Of a stretch of DNA of 64,000 nucleotides, positions 57,601 to 64,000 are shown piece by piece. The notes below the pieces were generated by a model that worked only from the letters and a program-made list of their open reading frames with translations, was not told where the DNA came from and made no database searches. Each line of letters starts with the position of its first letter. Position 1 is the stretch's first letter. The stretch lies in assembly GCA_037576215.1 (NCBI GenBank), contig JBANDB010000015.1, forward strand, positions 682,001 through 746,000, read 5' to 3'. Both the position numbers and the translations under genes were made by a program. This stretch comes from Armillaria gallica. Its lineage: Eukaryota; Basidiomycota; Agaricomycetes; Agaricales; Physalacriaceae.

Positions 57601-60600
57601 TTCTAACATGGAAACGAGTGATTTCGGAGAATTGATTGCTCGTGGAAAATATATGATGATGCATCCAGACCTCAGTTCTACTGGCAAACGACCCTAACAC
57701 ATCGGTGGATTCGAGTCGAGCATGGACGTGCCCTGTGGATCAGAACACGCAACATTCATGGCCGCGATGATCAAGCCATCTGGCTACGACTCGGAGATCT
57801 TTTTTTCGAAAGGCGGTTATGATCGTGATAATCGCCCACAATGACTTGCGATGATGAGGTGTTTCATAATGCACAGTTTCAATGAAGAGCTCAGTGCAAT
57901 CGTTGCTCATCCTTGCTAGGCTGCGTACCGCTTGACCTGATGAATCTCGTTGCTGAGCGCTGAGCGGCCGAGTTCGCCGTTGGTGGGAATCCAGACAGGT
58001 ACCAATACCGCCGAGCTCTGGCATAGTTGCTAGTGTGGTTACAATGTCAAATTTCCGCGGTCGTAGTGAGGGTCAATAAGAAGCTGCTACACTTGTCGTC
58101 ACAGATGAACTCATTTACCTTGGGAAGAGATGATCGAACGCCTCGAAGAAATCAGACGTTCTGTGACATCATATAGATAAAGACTAAAACGAAGCCTGAG
58201 ACGATACGTACATTGGACTAGATCTCTGGCTCTCGAGGCAGTCGTGGGATAGATTTCGGTAAATTAGGAGGTGATGCGAAGGGTCGGAAGCTTTTATTTA
58301 ACGTTCAGAAATGGGCTTAAACTCCGCGCAATTACATGACGGTCTCAAGAGGTTATACGCAATCATGGAGGATATTAGAATCGTGGTCCACCCGTGATTC
58401 CAGGTGAACGACCGAAATTGGCAAAAGTTCGGTTCCGTGATAGCTCCGTCCATTCTCTTCAAGGAACTATTCGACACAGATTTCTTCTCTTCACCAGATT
58501 CTGCTGTGTTCCGTAATCTTAATAGGCGATGGTACGTTAAAACTGTTATCTTCGGTTTCGTCTTATGATTGATGACGACAGTAGTTTAGAATGGAGCTGA
58601 TGTTTTTCCTCGGACGTTCTGCACATCGTTATCGACAAAAGGTGGACGCAACGAGGCTGTTCAAGCCAACGTACTCCTGGGGAAGCTTAGATGCCGTCCA
58701 CAGAAAATGATGCATCATTAATGACACAAATGTCTCTTCTCTTCTCTTTTCAAGTGACATGACCGTGGTATTGGTTCTCTGTTCACGTGAATGTTGGGCA
58801 CATATACTGAGCCCAGAACTCAATGGTTCACGCTCACATCGTAAGATGTTCTTGATGATTGATTCCATACGCCGGATTGAATGTATAGGCCTCATCAAGT
58901 GCTTTGCGCTTCGGTCCTAGCCAAACACGTGCGTCTCGTATCTATTCTAACGGAACAAAGTCCCCAAGATCTTCTCATCGCACGGCCTTTTCTTCTATCT
59001 CAATTGCCCTCGTGCCCATGATACCTAGTTCATGTGGTTCCACAAACATCCACGCCGGACCGTGGTTCACTCGCCCAATCGAACCTTCTACTTATCCCTA
59101 ATCCTCAAACTCCCGGATTTCCCTTTTCGGGGTGCTCCCTTATAACCTACTTATCAATTTGAATCTAGGATCGCCCACTGCAGATCACTGCACGATAATC
59201 ATTTTTTTGACATTTCCCCGTCTGTCGACTCACCCTCTTTTCCAAGGCTATGCGATAACGAGAGAGCCTTTGGAGTACCAAGCCTTGGCGGAGGATGGAC
59301 TTGAGCGTGGATCGCTCCTTGTTCGCTCGTACCTTGTACCTGACACCTGGCCTGAACGTGAATCTCCACTGCACCCGGATCTATCTCTGCTGAACCGGTT
59401 TGCCTATACAAAACTGCTCCTTGGTCTTTGACGTCCTGCCTTGAAGCAATATCTCATATCCGAGTCGTACTCGCGACCACAGTAGTAGTTCCTGTCCAAG
59501 TCATCAGCTATCAAGTCGACAGAAATACAGATTGACTCGCCAGAAATGCATACTTCTCCATGCTCGGTCGCAGCTCAGAAATGCGGCTATGCAGGATAAC
59601 ATTAATGAAGAACATGGTGATCACTCTCGAAGGAGGGAGACCTCCTTTTCTTGTTGCCCGATCGTTTTATTCGATCGATTGTCTGTAACCTTGTGCGCTT
59701 AGACTTGTTTGGGAGCGACCGTGGTCCGTGTAAATACCTTTTCCTTGGCTTCTTTTACCTGCTGCCCGGGCACCGGACGTTTGCTCCACTCTTGTGCCTC
59801 CTGGCCCGCTTCTCCTTACAACGCGTTCCTCAGACCTCCTTCCTCCTCTCTGCCCAACTACATACGTATGTCTCAAACTCCTAAGCGGTCCTTTTTCGTC
59901 GGGGGTTCCGAGTATGGCCACTTGTGCCTGTATGTGCATGTGCTTGCTTGCCGGCGGGAGCGTCGTTATGTGCTACGTTCTCTAGACGGCGCCCGCCCAC
60001 GATATATGTGGATGACCGTCCTTGCCCGCTCTGTACCTCGGACCTTGGTGCGCCACTGAGTTCTTGCTTGACAGTCCACCGTCGAGGATGCATAACCGAC
60101 TCCCAATTGACGTCTGTCGTATTCTTCATACGGAGGATTTACGAGACCGTCGTTTATTTTACTCAATCATCCACCCGTGCTGGCAGGATGACTCGGGTAT
60201 TATCCCTGCAGGCTCCCTGCTGTCAAATTAAATTCTTCAGCCTCTTGTCTTGTCGTGAACTGGGTCGTCTCTGTCTTATTTACATTCGCCAAGCATAACA
60301 TTTTTTTTCCGCCGGGTCCTCTGTAGCTACGCTGTTTAATATGGTTGTGTTTTGTTGATATTAGATTGCAGCTGCGAGTCGGATTTGTACCTGCTAATAA
60401 TAATAAACTTTTACACCATGTGTGCGTACCCTAGATATCTAACAGACTTGCATAAACTTGCTAAAAGATTTTCCATAGTCAGGAGGACAATATGCGTCAT
60501 AAATCCAGCCAGTCCTTCACTCTCAACGTCAGATTAAATTAGGGAGTCCTTTAAGGACAAATACCCATTATTTTCACGCGGCAATGGCTACGAGTGTCGC

Positions 60601-60971
60601 ATGAATAAAGTGCGGACAATATCGCTCAAGAGGCGGAACAGTCCTATAATTAAAGAAATGGGGGTGGTCGAGGCCGTAACGGAAACCCTCAGCACTGGTG
60701 GATCAATCATCTGTTCCGAAAATTGAACGAACAAGCCGCATGTAGGGATGATAACAAGCAACTTCGCCATCAAAGTGTGAATCGGAGGGAATGCCCCCGC
60801 GCTAACGGAATAAGTACCCCCAAGCCTGCTTGTCCCGAGGCCTTCAAACGCAATAAGTAAATTAAAACTAGGTACACGCACACCACAAGCGATAGATAAC
60901 GATTGGCTTCGAATTCTTTCCTTGGTCACAAGAGCGGTAAACGGCTCACGGCTCCGGGCCCACCTATCTAT
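54601..60971. other. Gene-poor region, nothing recognised
   Basis: More than 6 kb with only short frames. Pieces such as 58,024-57,740 minus (GIGTCLDSHQRRTRP), 56,378-56,866 plus and 60,929-60,588 minus (SLIIGLFRLLSDIVRTLF) look weakly protein-like, but none shows a family motif, a second copy or plausible introns. I saw no reverse transcriptase or transposase motif and no long terminal repeats, although an old decayed element is possible. Confidence 0.35.
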
Positions 60972-61994
60972 CTAGCTACTCTTCGTCTTGGATTTGATCC
61001 CATGGGCGAGGCCGAGTGATGAGATCAAGTCCTTCCCTAACCGAAGGATGATGAAAGTGGGGACGACAAGCCATAACCTTCGATAGATGGTTAATCAGCC
61101 GAAGAATAGAATAGATAGAAAAAAAACCGGGGTGCGTACCCGTTGGGAATGATCCAGTATTGAATCAGGTCCTGGGTATTGTTGTGCCCAATATTGCACC
61201 ATCCGCAGTAGTACTCCTGCAACCAGTACAACAAGGTCTTGGCCAACGTCAAGTTGGCAGACGTGAACGCGACTAAATTGGCAGGAGGCCACTGTACGAC
61301 GTACGCCAGGTACAAGTACGCAATATTCAAGAAATTTTCCACAATGTTAAGCAGGGCTAAAATAAACATCCACATTAATTTTTTCTCGGATCAGCGGTTT
61401 GATGAAAAAGATGATTGATGATGGGGATGGGGGGATGAGAGATGAAATTTCGCACATTGGGCGTTCGGGAAGCCATCTTTTTCTGCAAATGCCGGGACGC
61501 CGTATATCTAGAAAAAGAAAGGTGTCAAGGGATGTGGGTTTGAGATGGGAATGTTCGGATTTTACGTAGTCGATCTAGACGGGTGGGGTGATGAGTAAGG
61601 GACGCGCTATGGAAGGACGAGAATGGACTTGCTCCCGCCGTACATTTTGATAAATGGAATATGGCTGCCATATCCAGTGAAGATCGCCTCCCTAAACAAG
61701 GGTAGACCGTTAACTATTTCGCGAGCTAATACTTACGAGTGTCCGCCGGATCCGCATACCTCCATAGAGCGGGGCCTATTGTGGAAAAAAACGGGACTGC
61801 GTCAATACCAATTCCCTGCGAGGGCCTAGCCAGCGTTCACCTCAAGAAAAGATATCCGGCGTCCCAGAATATGATCTGTTATGTAGTAGAATCCATTGTA
61901 AAGACGTAATCGAGGAGAGATCGCAATCGCCAAGCCGCACCGGGATAGTGATGAGGAACCACGCAGTAATCCACCAGTAGGTCTGTGCAGTCAT
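60972..61994 (-). CDS. Conserved fungal four-helix membrane protein
   Basis: Eight exons on the minus strand: 61994-61941, 61875-61841, 61775-61760, 61691-61644, 61574-61566, 61507-61456, 61356-61140, 61077-60972, giving 178 aa with no stop or frame break. Key segments: TAQTYWWITAWFLITIPIIF (TM1), WDAGYLFLRPRSMEGG, DLHWIWQPYSIYQNIDYIYG, AFAEKDGFPNAQ, SLLNIVENFLNIAYLYLAYV (TM2), LTLAKTLLYWLQEYYCG (TM3), GHN, YWIIPNGLWLVVPTFIIL (TM4), then a basic tail ending KSKTKSS. This matches a widespread fungal family without a known role. The four-helix layout and the ending YW-IPNGLW-V-P recall EXPERA/emopamil-binding sterol isomerases, but I do not claim that function. An apparent ATG at 61,375 lies inside an intron. 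The start at 61994 follows a probable 5'-UTR intron (about 62,053-62,003). Confidence 0.88.
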
Positions 61995-63273
61995 GATAGT
62001 ATCTGTGAGGGAGAGAGTGAGGGTGGGAGTTGTCATGATCCGAAAAACCCACCTGTGCCGCGAAGCCGACGGCATCTTCCTCTTCGGCTCCCACGAGTGC
62101 CTCTACGGTGGGTCCCACCCACGACGTCGGGACAGAGGTCCCGGATATCGGTATAATATTGCGCGTCGCGTCTGAGAGCCGAGTTTGGTTGCGTCATTTC
62201 ATCGCGGCGGCGCAGATATTCTGCAGAGAAAACGGGGAAATTCTTGTACATGGTGATAGTTGGAGGTCAAGGTCGCCCTCGAGGTGAGGCGACAAGAGTA
62301 CGGCGTACACGAGGCGGTCTCATTGTTGAAGGGCGATGAATGAAAGGCAAGCCTTTGTTTATTGCACAAAGAACAGATTATCGCACAAAGGGTAGAGTAT
62401 TGCACTAAATATGTGCATTCAGAGTGGCATAGGGTGTTGTAGCAGCGAGGGATTCATTCGGCACCGCTAACACGGGGTCCATGCGGGGCACCCATGCGGT
62501 AAACCAACCGCCCTCCCGCAATCCCACCCACCAACACCCAAAATAGCACCAAAATCTCATCTAATCTCCCATCCCCACGTCTCCCGCGACAATCAACGCC
62601 CGGAAAGGGCATGTATGTCCAAGTGTCGCAAAGTTTTGATAAAAATCTGTCAGACTCTGTCAACGTCGCAGATCATACTCGGCGCCAAAAAACCCAAGCA
62701 CCCAAGTGGGCGAGGTGGAATCCTGATCTGCAGTCAGTTGATTTTGAATGCGGTGGGAGGGGAGGTGAGTTTTACCACACGCGGTCGGCCCTTCAGCTTC
62801 CCAGGTTGAGCCAATAATGGAGGTTGACCCTCGGTTGCTCTTGTTGGCTGATTGTAATTAAAAAAAGGCATCCAGCGAGGCTCGGAATACCAAGAGATTG
62901 GGTTCTCGAGCAAGCCTCCCTCGAATCGAGTGGGATGATTCGGAGTCTTTTCGTTTTTTCTTGGTCCTCAGGCAGGCTAAGAGCTAGAGTGAGAGAAGAG
63001 GAAATGCAAAAGCTTTCGGCAACCCGGCATGTATAGGCATCCGTAAATCAAGGCGATGGTCTTTTTCGTCTGGGCTCGGCCGGTAGGGAATCACCCGAGC
63101 CGGCATTGTTAAGGACGCAGCGAGGGAGGGGAGGGTGGAAGAGAAGAACGAACCGAACGTAAAAAAAAATTAAGTTGCCACCGGCAAAATAATCATCCCA
63201 ATCGGGAAGAGCGAACCAAGGCACGAACCATTCAGGAACAGTTCGGTTGAAAGTAGTCGGCTGGAACATTGTC
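61995..63273. other. Divergent intergenic region
   Basis: Lies between the membrane-protein gene (minus) and the repeat-peptide gene (plus). A minus frame at 62,663-62,454 (FPGVDCRGRRGDGRLDEILV, then LFWVLVGGIAGGRLVYRMG) could be a small single-pass membrane protein, but nothing else supports it. Confidence 0.35.
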
Positions 63274-63350
63274 ATATTTAAATTCGACTGGGTTCCCAGA
63301 TATCGTCACTTTTCCCTTTCCCTCCCTCTGTCCCCTTCTCTACGAAAGCA
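63274..63350 (+). promoter_or_regulatory. Core promoter of the repeat-peptide gene
   Basis: ATATTTAAAT at 63274-63283 as a TATA-like box, then a CT-rich block at about 63,308-63,345 (TTTTCCCTTTCCCTCCCTCT) about 40-70 bp before the ATG. CT blocks of this sort are common next to transcription starts of strongly expressed fungal genes. Confidence 0.5.
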
Positions 63351-63380
63351 TATCCTTGCTATCTTTCTATACCGTGCACT

Positions 63381-64000
63381 ATGCGAATCCATAATTTGCT
63401 CGTCGTACTGGCCTCGGCGATGGCCTTCGTTGGGGCAGCCCCTGCGGTACGCCGACCTACCGTCGCACTTGGTTGCAAGTTTTTCTAACTGTCGACTTTA
63501 GGGAGAACTGAGTGAAGTCGAGTTACGGGAGGCGGAGGTGCGTGTCTGGGCTATCCTAATCCTATTCTGTGCTTACCCCGTACCAGCCTGCGAACGGCGG
63601 AGGAGGTCAATCAGGTCAATCTTGGCGTCGTGATGCTGAGGTGAGTGCTGCGGGTTTTCATTCAATTGACTTCACGCGTTGACTTGTGTTTTTTTTTCCA
63701 TAGGAAATCCACGTTGCGCGTGAGGTGTGACCCTGTCCTGCGTATTCAAAATGTTCGTTTATTCATGCTATCTATCAGCCTGCCAACCAAGCTAGTGCGG
63801 CCTGGCGTCGCGGGGTGCGTAATCCCGTACTGGGTGGAGCATTCGCCATAACTTATACATTTCATTCCAATACAGCCTGCCAACCAAGCTAGCGCGGCCT
63901 GGCGTCGTGATGTGTGTAATCCCATGCCGGTCGGGTATTCACTGAAACTCACTTCAATTCTAGCCTGCCAACCAAGCCAGTGCTGCATGGCGGCGTGAGG
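63381..64000 (+). CDS. Secreted repeat-peptide precursor (Kex2-processed), partial at 3' end
   Basis: Seven exons seen: 63381-63446, 63502-63537, 63587-63640, 63704-63724, 63779-63814, 63876-63911, 63964-63999, all phase 0. The gene runs off the window (base 64000 would begin the next donor). Exon 1 is a 22-residue signal peptide (LLVVLASAMAFVGAAPA). Exon 2 is an acidic spacer (GELSEVELREAE). Exon 3 is a divergent unit (PANGGGGQSGQSWRRDAE). Exon 4 is EIHVARE. Exons 5-7 each encode PANQASAAWRR followed by G, D or E. Arg-Arg is a Kex2 cleavage site. Cleavage would leave X-Pro-Ala-Asn..., whose N-terminal X-Pro is a typical target of Ste13/DPP-IV aminopeptidases, as in yeast alpha-factor. The likely products are several identical 8-10-residue peptides (core ANQASAAW). 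No ATG or frame alternative explains the sequence better. Confidence 0.85.
63779..63999 (+). repeat. Repeated exon-intron units, about 90 bp each
   Basis: Three units of 97, 88 and at least 36 bp. Each is a 36-nt exon starting CCTGCCAACCAAGC and ending TGGCG(T/G)CG plus one codon, followed by an intron of 52-61 nt. Exons are nearly identical; introns share only the first about 12 nt (GTG-GTAATCCC) and the end. This indicates recent tandem duplication of exon plus intron, with stronger constraint on the exon. Confidence 0.9.

Noticed and set aside
59651..60298. Several overlapping frames of 60-124 codons on both strands
   Set aside because: All six frames are simultaneously open because the sequence is GC-rich; none has domain-like patterns.
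61091..61375. Minus-strand frame starting MWMFILALLN as the real start of the membrane protein
   Set aside because: MWMFILA is encoded by the end of an intron. Splicing to 61356 restores the NAQSLLNIVEN motif and joins five upstream exons.
1..64000. tRNA or rRNA genes
   Set aside because: Scanned for B-box-like GGTTCGANTCC and rRNA-like blocks. Partial matches such as those near 13,070 and 46,960 lack a paired A box or fall in other genes.
1..64000. Autonomous retrotransposon or DNA transposon
   Set aside because: No reverse transcriptase, integrase or transposase motif was found in any readable frame, and no paired long terminal repeats; only short non-autonomous insertions are supportable.

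Overview
The window looks like a gene-poor, repeat-rich stretch of a filamentous basidiomycete chromosome, probably an agaricomycete (mushroom-forming fungus). Evidence: many 48-65 nt GT-AG introns with CTNAC/CTAAC-type branch sites, micro-exons, no operons or bacterial ribosome-binding sites, and typical agaricomycete families (tail-anchored caspase-like C14 paralogues, an F-box-like protein of the ELIxLVIxExW type, a GH35 beta-galactosidase, retinol-dehydrogenase-like SDRs, a VCX1-type Ca2+/H+ antiporter). The genus cannot be fixed from the sequence alone.

Region 1 (about 1-40.6 kb) is an amplified, shuffled cluster. One set of modules recurs in different combinations: SDR relic; an unrecognised gene 'X'; an unrecognised minus-strand gene 'Y'; a conserved 5' flank module; a caspase-like gene with a C-terminal membrane anchor; the 5' end of an F-box-like gene on the opposite strand; an unrecognised exon 'Z'; and a Ca2+/H+ antiporter. 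Five caspase copies lie at 4.3, 8.6, 18.1, 27.05 and 35.5 kb, all on the + strand. Copies 1-4 have readable frames once introns are removed. Copy 5 has a 7-nt deletion and a Cys-to-Ser change at the catalytic position, and its first exon runs directly on from an unrelated uncharacterised gene. Nearly everything between the caspases is decayed: three SDR copies plus a fragment, an antiporter with a stop, a bad splice site and a deletion, and relics of F-box, X, Y and Z. The contrast suggests that the caspase reading frames were kept by selection, or copied most recently, while the hitch-hiking modules decayed. Three short non-autonomous insertions were found by comparing copies. One of them sits inside caspase copy 1 exactly where it can be spliced out as an intron.

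Region 2 (40.6-51 kb) holds the probable source copy of the F-box-like gene (43.4-44.3 kb, minus). It is bracketed by a direct repeat of about 0.9-1.2 kb that includes a promoter-like segment. Then comes a long multi-exon GH35 beta-galactosidase (46.7-51.0 kb) with 4-, 5- and 12-nt micro-exons and one apparent single-base frameshift.

Region 3 (51-60.9 kb) has almost no supportable genes, only diffuse repeats shared with 40.7-41.5 kb.

Region 4 (60.9-64 kb) is healthy single-copy sequence. It contains a complete eight-exon gene for a small four-helix membrane protein (minus) and, running off the right edge, a secreted precursor of Kex2-processed repeats. In that gene each repeat (PANQASAAW + Arg-Arg + D/E/G) is encoded by its own 36-nt phase-0 exon. 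This repeat-peptide gene is the most likely undescribed system in the window: a pheromone-like or RiPP-like peptide precursor.
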